Of a stretch of 64,000 nucleotides of DNA, positions 35,501-43,806 are shown piece after piece. Under the pieces are notes generated by a model that was not told the origin of the DNA, searched no databases, and saw nothing but the letters and a program-made list of their open reading frames with translations. The DNA lies in contig NZ_JAJHVV010000003.1 of NCBI RefSeq assembly GCF_023145695.1, positions 310,001 through 374,000 of the forward strand, read 5' to 3'. Each line of letters starts with the position of its first letter. The first letter of the stretch is position 1. The DNA is from Vibrio amylolyticus. Its GTDB lineage: Bacteria > Pseudomonadota > Gammaproteobacteria > Enterobacterales > Vibrionaceae. Both the position numbers and the translations under genes were made by a program.

Positions 35501-35514
35501 TGTAAGCGGTTTCA
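35501..35514. promoter_or_regulatory. LacI/GalR-type operator upstream of the permease gene
   Basis: TGTAAGCGGTTTCA matches the pattern TGNAANCGNTTNCA at every defined position. It lies 19 bases upstream of the permease start, inside the operon. A LacI-family regulator is encoded at 42592. It could be an internal promoter operator or a roadblock. Confidence 0.6.
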
Positions 35515-35532
35515 TAGATACGGAGTTCTCCT

Positions 35533-36525
35533 ATGAAGTTTATTTTAAGCCGGCTTGGTTTTTATTTTCTGGCTTTTCTTGGTGCCATTACCATTAACTT
35601 TTTCTTACCTCGCTTAATGCCAGGTGACCCTATACAGTCATTTTTAGGTCGTTTAGCTCAATCAGGTGGTCAAATTACGCCAGAGATGGTGGCCGCTCTC
35701 GAGATGCTGTACGGCTACTCAACTTCCGTTCCATTAATTGAACAGTTCTTTCATTACCTGCAAAACATTCTTACTGGCGAATGGGGCACATCGACTCGTT
35801 TCTACCAACCCGTATTTGATGTACTCGGACGCGGCATGTTATGGACGCTACTGTTAGTCGGCTCTTACATCTTGGTTTCGTACACGATTACCACGTTGTT
35901 GGGTATCTATGTGGCTTGGAAGCGTGGTACCTGGATAGACAGTGTTATTACCGTCTCTTCAGTGGTGGTCTCATCCATCCCCACGGTTGTTATGGCGCTT
36001 CTCATCTACTTCGTTTTCGCTTCCGATTTAGGTTGGTTCCCAACAGGGTACGCCTATGACCCGAAACTGGATCCTGCCTTAAGCTGGGAATTCATTTCAA
36101 GTGTCTTGTATCACTTAGCACTCCCACTATTTAGCATGGTTTTACTGGGCATGGGTGGTGTTATGGGAATGCGCTCAAACATGATTAACCAATTGGGTGA
36201 AGACTTCATCGTAATGGGTTGGGCTAAAGGAGTAAAAGACCGAAAGGTGATGCTTCAATATGGTGCTCGTAACGCTATCTTACCCATGATCACCTCTTTC
36301 GCTATGTCGATTGGTTCTATCTTTGCTGGGTCACTGATCATTGAGATCATCTTCAACTACCCCGGCTTAGGGCAGGTCATGTTCCAAGCGATGCTTTCAA
36401 GAGACTACCCGTTAATTCAAGGTTACCTCCTGATCATGACCTTCATGGTATTAAGTGCCAATTTCATCGCTGATTTACTGATGTTTATCCTCGATCCGCG
36501 TTTACGTTCAGAGCTAGAGGCATAG
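35533..36525 (+). CDS. ABC importer inner-membrane permease, OppB-type
   Basis: A 330-residue permease with about six membrane segments. The N-terminus FFLPRLMPGDPIQSFLGR is typical of OppB/DppB proteins, and the EAA loop for ATPase contact is WAKGVKDRKVMLQYGARNA (about 236-254). FNYPGLGQVMFQAM (about 278-291) is also family-typical. It forms the channel with the OppC-type protein encoded four bases downstream. The start follows a GGAG. Its substrate is probably oligo-beta-glucoside, inferred from the locus. Confidence 0.93.
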   Translation: MKFILSRLGFYFLAFLGAITINFFLPRLMPGDPIQSFLGRLAQSGGQITPEMVAALEMLYGYSTSVPLIEQFFHYLQNILTGEWGTSTRFYQPVFDVLGRGMLWTLLLVGSYILVSYTITTLLGIYVAWKRGTWIDSVITVSSVVVSSIPTVVMALLIYFVFASDLGWFPTGYAYDPKLDPALSWEFISSVLYHLALPLFSMVLLGMGGVMGMRSNMINQLGEDFIVMGWAKGVKDRKVMLQYGARNAILPMITSFAMSIGSIFAGSLIIEIIFNYPGLGQVMFQAMLSRDYPLIQGYLLIMTFMVLSANFIADLLMFILDPRLRSELEA

Positions 36526-36529
36526 GAAT

Positions 36530-37525
36530 ATGGATATGAAAAAAACGCTTTCTTTATGCAAACAATTTTTACTTGGCAACCCAAAAGCAGCGGTCGGTAT
36601 TTTTATGGTCGCAGCGGTGGTAATTCTTTGTTTCGCCGCGCCTCTGTTCACTGAGTATCAACCTACAGCACGTATTGCAAGACCACACCAAGCGCCGTCT
36701 TGGGATCATATTTTAGGTACTACTCGTATGGGCCGTGACGTTTGGGCACAAGTTCTCTACGGAGGAAGAACCTCTCTAATGGTTGGCTTTGTCGCGGGCA
36801 CCTTTGTGATGCTAATGGCGATGGTCGTTGGTGTGTCATCGGGGTATTTTGGCGGTCGAGTTGATAACACGCTGTCGTTCTTTACGAACCTAGTCATGGT
36901 TATTCCTAGTCTTCCTTTAATGCTGGTGCTTGCTGCATTCCTTGGTCAGGTTTCGCCATTTGCGATAGCGGTGATCATCGGAGCTACCTCTTGGCCTTGG
37001 GGCGCTAGGGTTATACGTTCGCAAACGCTCGCTATTCGGAATCGAGATTTCGTTCATGCTGCTCAGGTGATGGGTGAAACTAAACCGCGCATGCTGTTTG
37101 CTGAAGTTATGCCAAACATGATGTCCATTCTGGCTTCACTGTTCATTGGTACGGTTATTTTCGCCATCATGACTCAAGCAACGTTAGAGTTTATTGGTTT
37201 AGGTGACCCGTTAAGCGTGACATGGGGCGGAATGCTCTATAACGCTGACCAAACCTCTGCGATTCGCATCGGCGCATGGTGGGAAATTGTTGCCCCAAGT
37301 GTTGCCTTAGCGTCGGTCGCTATTGGTCTAGCTCTGATTAACTTCTCGATTGATGAAATTTCAAACCCGAAACTGAAAGCACAACGCATTATGGCGAAGT
37401 ACCGCCGTGAAGAGAAAAAAGCAGAGAAACTTCTAAAGCAAAAGCAGCTGTTGGAGCAAAAACAGTCGGAATTCAAAAATAAAGAGTTCGATAACACTGC
37501 GACGAACGCCGGAGGTACACAATGA
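36530..37525 (+). CDS. ABC importer inner-membrane permease, OppC-type
   Basis: A 331-residue permease. An N-terminal membrane segment (about 18-38) is followed by the OppC-type block HILGTTRMGRDVWAQVLYGG (about 62-81). The core follows, with the EAA-type loop FVHAAQVMGETKPRMLFAEV near 173-192. The C-terminus (about 285-331) is an unusual Lys/Glu/Gln-rich helical extension (RREEKKAEKLLKQKQLLEQ), longer than normal. Two starts are near: 36530 (spacing 3 from AGGA) and 36536 (spacing 9, MKKTLSLCK), which may be the real one. The stop overlaps the next start (ATGA). Confidence 0.92.
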   Translation: MDMKKTLSLCKQFLLGNPKAAVGIFMVAAVVILCFAAPLFTEYQPTARIARPHQAPSWDHILGTTRMGRDVWAQVLYGGRTSLMVGFVAGTFVMLMAMVVGVSSGYFGGRVDNTLSFFTNLVMVIPSLPLMLVLAAFLGQVSPFAIAVIIGATSWPWGARVIRSQTLAIRNRDFVHAAQVMGETKPRMLFAEVMPNMMSILASLFIGTVIFAIMTQATLEFIGLGDPLSVTWGGMLYNADQTSAIRIGAWWEIVAPSVALASVAIGLALINFSIDEISNPKLKAQRIMAKYRREEKKAEKLLKQKQLLEQKQSEFKNKEFDNTATNAGGTQ

Positions 37526-38565
37526 AAAAGCTAATCGACGTTAAAGGCTTATGTGTTGATTACGTCACTTTTGATGGGCGTGTAAGAGCGGTTGATGATG
37601 TGAGTTTCCATATCAATCAAGGTGAAATATTAGGGCTTGCTGGTGAGTCTGGCTGTGGTAAGTCGACGGTTGCTTTCTCTTTAATGCGCTTACACCGTCC
37701 GCCTGCGCTGATTTCTGAAGGGCAGATTCTATTTGATGGTCAGGATGTACTGACGATGGAAGAGGAAGAGCTTCGTTCCTATCGTTGGAAAGGCGCATCC
37801 ATGGTGTTCCAAAGTGCAATGAACTGTCTGAATCCATTAAAAACCATTGAATATCAGTTCTGGGACATCTTTGAGGCGCATGACATTGTCAGCAATCGAG
37901 AAGAGTCGATAGAAAAGGCAAAAGAGCTGCTTAATATTGTTGATATTCCTTCTGAGCGACTGTTTGATTATCCGCACCAGTTCTCGGGCGGTATGCGTCA
38001 ACGTGTTGTGATTGCCATGGCGTTGGCACTGAATCCAAAACTGCTCGTCATGGACGAACCAACAACCGCCCTTGATGTAGTGGTTCAGCGAGAGATCTTA
38101 CAGAAAATTCATGAGCTAAAAGAGCGCTTTGGGTTCTCGATTCTGTTTATTACTCATGATCTTAGTTTGATGGTCGAATTCTGTGATCGAATTGGCATCA
38201 TGTATTCAGGAAAGTTGGTCGAACTTGCGCCTTCAAAAGAGATCCTACAAAAGCCAAATCATCCTTATACACAAGGCCTAGGGAACTCATTCCCAACCTT
38301 GATTGGTGAGCTTCAAGAGATGAAAGGGATTCCCGGATCTCCTTTGGATCTGAATAACATTCCTCAAGGGTGTCGTTTTGCTCCACGCTGCTCGTACGTG
38401 CAAGACAAGTGTCGTCAGATAGAACCTCAGGCAGAGCAATTGGCATCCAATCGTTGGTCGACCTGTCACTTTCATCTAAATGCTTTGGTAAACAGCGAAG
38501 AATCAGCACAGCGCAATAAGCCCGAGCCTGAATATGTCATTCAATTAGCAGATGTGGAGGGTTAA
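37522..38565 (+). CDS. ABC importer ATPase, OppD-type
   Basis: A 347-residue ATPase. Walker A is GESGCGKST (about 43-51), the Q-loop VFQSAMNCLNP (about 95-105), the signature FSGGMRQRV (about 155-163), Walker B LLVMDEPTTALDV and the switch His in FITHDLS. The C-terminal oligopeptide-transporter extension has the four-cysteine-like iron-sulfur-type pattern: CRFAPRCSYVQDKC and CHFH (about 284-315). It pairs with the OppF-type ATPase. It overlaps the upstream permease by four bases, and the next gene follows by three. Confidence 0.94.
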   Translation: MKKLIDVKGLCVDYVTFDGRVRAVDDVSFHINQGEILGLAGESGCGKSTVAFSLMRLHRPPALISEGQILFDGQDVLTMEEEELRSYRWKGASMVFQSAMNCLNPLKTIEYQFWDIFEAHDIVSNREESIEKAKELLNIVDIPSERLFDYPHQFSGGMRQRVVIAMALALNPKLLVMDEPTTALDVVVQREILQKIHELKERFGFSILFITHDLSLMVEFCDRIGIMYSGKLVELAPSKEILQKPNHPYTQGLGNSFPTLIGELQEMKGIPGSPLDLNNIPQGCRFAPRCSYVQDKCRQIEPQAEQLASNRWSTCHFHLNALVNSEESAQRNKPEPEYVIQLADVEG

Positions 38566-38568
38566 AGA

Positions 38569-39591
38569 ATGCAAGTAGTAGAACAATCACGTACTGCGGA
38601 TAAGAATGAGGGTTCTGTTGTATTAGAAGCACAGAACCTAACGATTGATTTTCATAAGAAAAAGAAATCACTGTTTGGACCGAAAGAGTACTTAAGAGCC
38701 GTGAATGGCTTGAACTTCAAACTGCGAGAAGGGCATTGTGTCGCCATCGTTGGTGAGTCTGGCTGTGGAAAAAGTACCAGTGCAAAAATAGCCACCAAGA
38801 TTCATAAGGCAACGGAAGGTGGAATTTATTTCCACGGTACCAATATTGATGAATTTAAGTCGGGTAAAGTGCTGGATGCCTACCGCCGAGAAGTTCAAAT
38901 GGTGTTCCAAGACCCGTTCAGTTCACTCAACCCTCTGCACACAATACGCTATCATCTGCAGCGTCCATTGAAAATTTATCACGGTATTAAGCCGGGTAAA
39001 GAGATGGAATATCGAATGATCAAGCTACTAACAGAAGTGGGCTTAACACCGGCAAAAGAGGTGCTGGGTAAGTTTCCTCATCAGCTTTCTGGCGGTCAAA
39101 GACAGCGTGTGTTTTTGGCAAAAACCCTCGCGATTGGCGCGAAGGTCATCTTAGCGGATGAACCAACATCGATGTTAGATGTGTCTATTCGAATTGGCGT
39201 TCTAAACCTGATGAACAAGATGAAAAAAGAGATGGGTAAAGCGTTCATGTACATCACACATGATATCGCGACGGCTCGTTATTTCGCTGAAGAGACCATC
39301 GTTCTTTATTGTGGGCATATGGTGGAGTGGGGCGATACAGAAGCGATCACCCAAAACCCTCAGCACCCTTACACCCAACTTCTACTCGCCGCGGTGCCTG
39401 ATCCGAGTCGAAGTATCCACGATAAGTTACCGACTCACCGTTCATTAGAAACCCCAATGTGGTCACCAGATAAGCAAGGCTGCCCTTACGCGTCAAGGTG
39501 TCCGCAGGCAAAAAAGGTGTGTAGCGAATACTTACCGGAGCCAACACAAATAGCAGAAAACCACTTTTCTCGTTGTCATCTGTTTACTTAG
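38569..39591 (+). CDS. ABC importer ATPase, OppF-type
   Basis: A 340-residue ATPase. Walker A is GESGCGKST (about 61-69), the Q-loop VFQDPFSSLNPLHT (about 111-124), the signature LSGGQRQRV (about 177-185), Walker B VILADEPTSMLDVS and the switch His YITHDIAT. The C-terminal cysteine block is CPYASRCPQAKKVC (about 306-319) with a late CHLF. It completes the five-gene importer. The start at 38569 follows GGAGG. No terminator follows; a hairpin precedes the GH3 gene 88 bases on. Confidence 0.94.
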   Translation: MQVVEQSRTADKNEGSVVLEAQNLTIDFHKKKKSLFGPKEYLRAVNGLNFKLREGHCVAIVGESGCGKSTSAKIATKIHKATEGGIYFHGTNIDEFKSGKVLDAYRREVQMVFQDPFSSLNPLHTIRYHLQRPLKIYHGIKPGKEMEYRMIKLLTEVGLTPAKEVLGKFPHQLSGGQRQRVFLAKTLAIGAKVILADEPTSMLDVSIRIGVLNLMNKMKKEMGKAFMYITHDIATARYFAEETIVLYCGHMVEWGDTEAITQNPQHPYTQLLLAAVPDPSRSIHDKLPTHRSLETPMWSPDKQGCPYASRCPQAKKVCSEYLPEPTQIAENHFSRCHLFT

Positions 39592-39678
39592 CTAAACGCC
39601 ATTTAGTGAAGCGAATGATCGAGACGATAAAATCGAAAGCCTGAAGAAATAAACAAAATAACAATTCAATAATAATTA

Positions 39679-39718
39679 TGAGCTCTCACCTTAGTGTTCC
39701 ATGAGAGTAGAGAGCTCA
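39679..39718 (+). other. 9-bp stem-loop between importer and GH3 genes
   Basis: TGAGCTCTC and GAGAGCTCA pair perfectly around a 22-base loop, 21 bases ahead of the GH3 start and without a T-run. It may tune GH3 translation or mRNA processing. Confidence 0.5.
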
Positions 39719-39739
39719 GACACAAATGGACAGTGAATT

Positions 39740-42517
39740 ATGTACCAAGAAAAAAACCAGTTGAAACCTTCTATTCTATCAAGCGTGAGCCGTCAGGCTG
39801 CAAGTGAAGGTATTGTATTACTTGAAAACCAAGGGAATGTATTGCCATTTAAAGACGGGGAATGCATCTCGTTGTTTGGGCGCTGCCAAATTGATACTTA
39901 CCGAAGTGGTACAGGATCTGGTGGGGCGGTTAATGTGCTGTATGCGGTGAATGCACTTGAAGGGCTAAGAGCTAATCCTAGCATTACTTTAAATGAAGAG
40001 CTTGTGTCGGTCTATGAGCAGTGGGTAGGCGATAACCCTTTTGATAATGGCGGCGGCGGCTGGGCGGCGGAACCTTGGTTTCAAAAAGAGATGCCAATAA
40101 CGCAGACGTTGGCAGAGCAGGCGAAAACCGTATCAAATAAAGCCGTTGTCTTTATTGGTCGTACCGCAGGAGAAGAGCAAGATAACCGTGAAGAAGCCGG
40201 CAGCTACTACTTGACGGAAGACGAGCTTGATATGTTGAAGAAAGTCACTGCTCAATTTGATGATGTGATTATGGTTCTTAATGTCAGCAATATCATCGAT
40301 ATGTCGTGGTTATCGACGATTGAAAATGCTCAATCTATTAAAGGTGTTCTTTATAATTGGGCGGCAGGCATGGAAGGTGGCCACGCCTTAGCGGATGTTT
40401 TGTCTGGCGATGTCTCTCCGAGTGGTAAGTTAACAGACACAATTGCTCATCGTTTAGAAGATTACCCATCAGCTGCGAATTTTGGTCGTTCAGATTACAA
40501 CTTATACGCAGAAGATATCTACCTTGGGTACCGCTATTTTGAAACCTTCAAACCTGAAACCGTGTTATACGAGTTTGGTGCTGGACGTTCGTATACGACA
40601 TTCAATCAAACGTTAAGCTCATACCTCATTGAAGGCGAAGGTGCCGAGGCTATTCTTCACTTTGACGTTGAAGTGAAAAACGTTGGAGAACAATTTTCTG
40701 GCAAAGAGGTCGTGCAGATTTACCTTGAAGCGCCGCAAGGCGAACTAGGTAAGCCGTCTCGTGTTCTTATTGGGTTTACTAAGACCGAATTATTAGCATG
40801 CGGTGAAAGTGAAACGGTTCGTGTTTCTGTTCCTGTTCGCTCGTTTGCCTCTTACGATGATAGCGGTGTGACTGGAGAGCGTAACTGCTACGTACTTGAA
40901 GCCGGTTGTTATCAGTTCTATTTTGGCGGAAGTGTTCGCTCTTCTAAATGCATGAGTGCCACTTTTGATGTAAAAGAGTTAATGGTCACTGAGCGACTTA
41001 AAGAGGCGTTAGCACCTGTTAAAGCGTTTGATAGAATGAAACCGGGCGCTAAAAAACAGGATGGTAGCTACGAGCTGACGTACGAACCTGTTCCTTTACG
41101 TACGGTTTCAATGCAAGATCGAATTGAATCGGCGCTTCCTGCATCGATTGAACTGTCAGGTGACAAAGGCATTAAACTTATCGATGTGAAACAAGGTCGA
41201 GCAGGGCTAGAAGAGTTTGTTGCGCAGATGACGCCTGAACAGTTGGCAACGATGACCCGTGGCGAAGGGATGTGTAGCCCAAAAGTGACACCCGGAGTCG
41301 CGGCGGCCTTTGGCGGAGTTTCACTGGATTTATTTGAGTTGGGTATCCCAGTCGCGGCAGCAGCAGATGGCCCTTCTGGCATTCGTATGGACAGTGGCCA
41401 TACCGCTACACAAGTACCTATTGGGACACTATTAGCGAGTACGTGGAACCGTGAACTCAATGAGCAGCTGTTTTACCTTGTCGGTCAAGAGTTAGTTGAG
41501 CACAAAATCGACACACTGCTTGGCCCTGGAATGAACATTCACCGACACCCTCTTAATGGTCGTAACTTTGAATACTTCTCTGAAGATTCATTAATCACAG
41601 GAGTCATTGCTTCAGCGCAAACATTGGGGCTAAGCAAGGCAGGGGTGAGTGGTACGATTAAGCACTTTGTTGCTAATGACCAAGAAACCGATCGTAAAGA
41701 TGTAGATTCGGTTGTATCAGAGCGAGCGTTACGTGAGATTCACTTGAGACCGTTTGAAATGGCGGTTAAAGAGGGCAATGCGTCGACCATCATGACGGCG
41801 TATAACCCAGTTAACGGTCATTGGACGGCGTCCAACTATGACTTGAACACTACTATCCTGCGTGATGAGTGGGGTTACCGTGGAATTGTCATGAGTGACT
41901 GGTGGGCGAAGATGAATGATCCTATCACCGCGGGCAAAGAAGATGTGAGCTTTACCTCATTTATGATTCGATCTCAAAATGATCTTTACATGGTCGTAGA
42001 AAATGACGGTGCAGAGTGTAATGCTTCTTCCGATGACACAATCGATGCGTTAAATAGCGGTCGCCTTACGCTTGGTGAATTACAGCGTTCTGCAATGAAT
42101 ATTTGTCGCTTTATCATGAACGCACCCGCGATGGATCGTCCTCTTGAGTTTTATCATAATGTGAAGCACTTTGAGCCACTGCAAGAGGCTGGTGAAAGAG
42201 TATCAACACCGGTAGAGCAGGGCGTAACGTTTAAAGCGGAAGCGATAAAAACGGCGGTGATTGACGTTTCTAAAGATGGGCTTTACCAATGTGATGCGTT
42301 GATGCGCTATGAACTGAATTCGATGGCGCAATCTTCTTGCAACCTAAGCATTAATGGTGTGGTTGCGATGACCTTACCGGTGAATGGAACCGATGGGAAA
42401 CTGGTGAGTGTGAAAGGGCAAGAGGTAAAACTGAGTAAAGGGCTTTATGAGCTTTCTGTTGAATCTGTAAAGCCTGGACTTGAGCTTGAGCAGTTAACCT
42501 TTACTGCAGTGCAATAA
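39740..42517 (+). CDS. GH3 beta-glucosidase with permuted domain order
   Basis: A 925-residue glycosidase without a signal peptide, so cytoplasmic. The usual C-terminal GH3 sandwich comes first (SEGIVLLENQGNVLPF, about 18-33), then a fibronectin-III-like domain (about 300-405). The catalytic barrel comes last (about 470-790): ADGPSGIRMD, GPGMNIHRHPLNGRNFEYFSEDS read in parts, IKHFVANDQE, MTAYNPVNG and the nucleophile Asp in IVMSDWWAKM. The order is reversed compared with most GH3 enzymes but is known from rumen bacterial beta-glucosidases. A further beta-sandwich-like tail spans about 820-925. It should release glucose from imported oligosaccharides. Confidence 0.92.
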   Translation: MYQEKNQLKPSILSSVSRQAASEGIVLLENQGNVLPFKDGECISLFGRCQIDTYRSGTGSGGAVNVLYAVNALEGLRANPSITLNEELVSVYEQWVGDNPFDNGGGGWAAEPWFQKEMPITQTLAEQAKTVSNKAVVFIGRTAGEEQDNREEAGSYYLTEDELDMLKKVTAQFDDVIMVLNVSNIIDMSWLSTIENAQSIKGVLYNWAAGMEGGHALADVLSGDVSPSGKLTDTIAHRLEDYPSAANFGRSDYNLYAEDIYLGYRYFETFKPETVLYEFGAGRSYTTFNQTLSSYLIEGEGAEAILHFDVEVKNVGEQFSGKEVVQIYLEAPQGELGKPSRVLIGFTKTELLACGESETVRVSVPVRSFASYDDSGVTGERNCYVLEAGCYQFYFGGSVRSSKCMSATFDVKELMVTERLKEALAPVKAFDRMKPGAKKQDGSYELTYEPVPLRTVSMQDRIESALPASIELSGDKGIKLIDVKQGRAGLEEFVAQMTPEQLATMTRGEGMCSPKVTPGVAAAFGGVSLDLFELGIPVAAAADGPSGIRMDSGHTATQVPIGTLLASTWNRELNEQLFYLVGQELVEHKIDTLLGPGMNIHRHPLNGRNFEYFSEDSLITGVIASAQTLGLSKAGVSGTIKHFVANDQETDRKDVDSVVSERALREIHLRPFEMAVKEGNASTIMTAYNPVNGHWTASNYDLNTTILRDEWGYRGIVMSDWWAKMNDPITAGKEDVSFTSFMIRSQNDLYMVVENDGAECNASSDDTIDALNSGRLTLGELQRSAMNICRFIMNAPAMDRPLEFYHNVKHFEPLQEAGERVSTPVEQGVTFKAEAIKTAVIDVSKDGLYQCDALMRYELNSMAQSSCNLSINGVVAMTLPVNGTDGKLVSVKGQEVKLSKGLYELSVESVKPGLELEQLTFTAVQ

Positions 42518-42545
42518 GTACTGGTTAACTAGTGTTTTTGTGAAT

Positions 42546-42577
42546 AAGTGGGGCGAATAACGTCCCACTTTCTTTTT
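42546..42577 (+). terminator. Terminator after the GH3 gene
   Basis: AAGTGGGGCG pairs with CGTCCCACTT (one mismatch) around a 5-base loop and is followed by TCTTTTT. It overlaps the leader of the LacI-family gene, so that gene probably also depends on read-through or its own promoter. Confidence 0.7.
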
Positions 42578-42591
42578 CAAGGAGTGTGATT

Positions 42592-43590
42592 GTGCGAAAA
42601 AAGAAGGCCACGGTTTATGATGTCGCAACGCGAGCAAATGTGTCTGTTAGCACAGTGTCTCGTTATTTAAATCGCACCTCTTTTATTGTGAAAGAGAAAG
42701 TCGATGCGATTGAAAAGGCAATGGTAGAGGTGAACTTCACCCCCAAAACAACACAAAGCAGTGCTCAAACGAAACGAAACATGACGATCGGGATTATCTC
42801 TCCAGCATTTGATAGCCCATTTATTTCACAAATATTGGGGGGCGTCTCTTCAGAAGCGGCTCATACCTCTTATAGATTGGAGCTAGAGGCATCTAACTGG
42901 GATCCAAACCGAGAAAAGAAACTAATCAAGCAATTGATAGAACAGAAAGTCGACGGGATAATTCTACTGGTTCCGACGATTGAAATTAAACAGATAGAAA
43001 AGCTTGTTGGCGATACGCCCGTTCTGTTCATCGCTCGAGATGGTAACGGTATCTACCCATCACTGCTCATCGATAATCAGATGGGCGGTTATATTGCGAC
43101 GAACCATTTAATCCAACTTGGGCATACTGATATTGTTTTTGTTACCGGAACAATGGGTAGCTTAGATGGGGCTGAACGATTTGTCGGCTATAAACAGAGC
43201 CTAGAAAACGCGGGGATTGAATTCAATTCTAATTTGGTGATTGACGGAGCCTATGAATCGCAAAAAGCGTTTGATTCCATGAGTGAGTTGATTGAACAAG
43301 GTGCGTCATTTAGTGCCGTATTCTGTGCCAATGACACCAGTGCTTATGGTGTGATTCAAGCGCTTCATCAGAAAGGTATTAAAGTTCCAGAGGACGTCTC
43401 TGTGATTGGCTTTGATGATCTTTCGACCTCTCAGTTTTTTATCCCTCGTTTAACAACGATAAAGCAGCCCCTACAGTGCCTAGGACAAATATCCATTAAG
43501 TACATGTTGGATCTTATTAGCTCGAATACACCTGAATATACCGTCCCTCCTGTTACTTTGATTGAAAGAGACAGTTGTCGCGAAATGTAA
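42592..43590 (+). CDS. LacI-family regulator of the beta-glucan locus
   Basis: A 332-residue regulator. The helix-turn-helix is ATVYDVATRANVSVSTVSRY (about 6-25), followed by a periplasmic-binding-like effector domain (about 60-332) with MGGYIATNHLIQLGHTD and the typical GFDDLSTSQF. The GTG at 42592 is correctly spaced from AAGGAG, whereas the GTG at 42586 is only one base from it, so I use 42592. The hinge reads TPKTTQSSAQTKRN and lacks the usual ARSL-type lever, which may change minor-groove contacts. It probably responds to a beta-glucan-derived sugar and acts at the 35501 operator; this is inferred. Confidence 0.9.
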   Translation: MRKKKATVYDVATRANVSVSTVSRYLNRTSFIVKEKVDAIEKAMVEVNFTPKTTQSSAQTKRNMTIGIISPAFDSPFISQILGGVSSEAAHTSYRLELEASNWDPNREKKLIKQLIEQKVDGIILLVPTIEIKQIEKLVGDTPVLFIARDGNGIYPSLLIDNQMGGYIATNHLIQLGHTDIVFVTGTMGSLDGAERFVGYKQSLENAGIEFNSNLVIDGAYESQKAFDSMSELIEQGASFSAVFCANDTSAYGVIQALHQKGIKVPEDVSVIGFDDLSTSQFFIPRLTTIKQPLQCLGQISIKYMLDLISSNTPEYTVPPVTLIERDSCREM

Positions 43591-43697
43591 ATTTCACTTG
43601 ATTAGAACGCTAAAAATTGAGTTCTTGATGACAACACTCGAATGTGAGGATTAGACGACTTAAAGGCTCAGAAGGACTGTTTGATAAAACGGCTCTT

Positions 43698-43772
43698 GTT
43701 CATGGTTTTATGCTACCCGTCCGTTTTTTCGACGCGAGATATTGAGAATTAGAAATAACCACAACCATGAAC
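43698..43772. repeat. Spaced inverted repeat ahead of the kinase operon
   Basis: GTTCATGGTT (43698-43707) and AACCATGAAC (43763-43772) are perfect 10-bp inverted arms, 55 bases apart, ending 34 bases before the kinase start. Between them lies CCGTTTTTT (from about 43721), which with AAAACGG at 43685-43693 may form a weak terminator of the LacI-family gene. Confidence 0.5.
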
Positions 43773-43806
43773 TAAGTTAAATAGTAAACGATCTGTTTGG
43801 TAGCGT

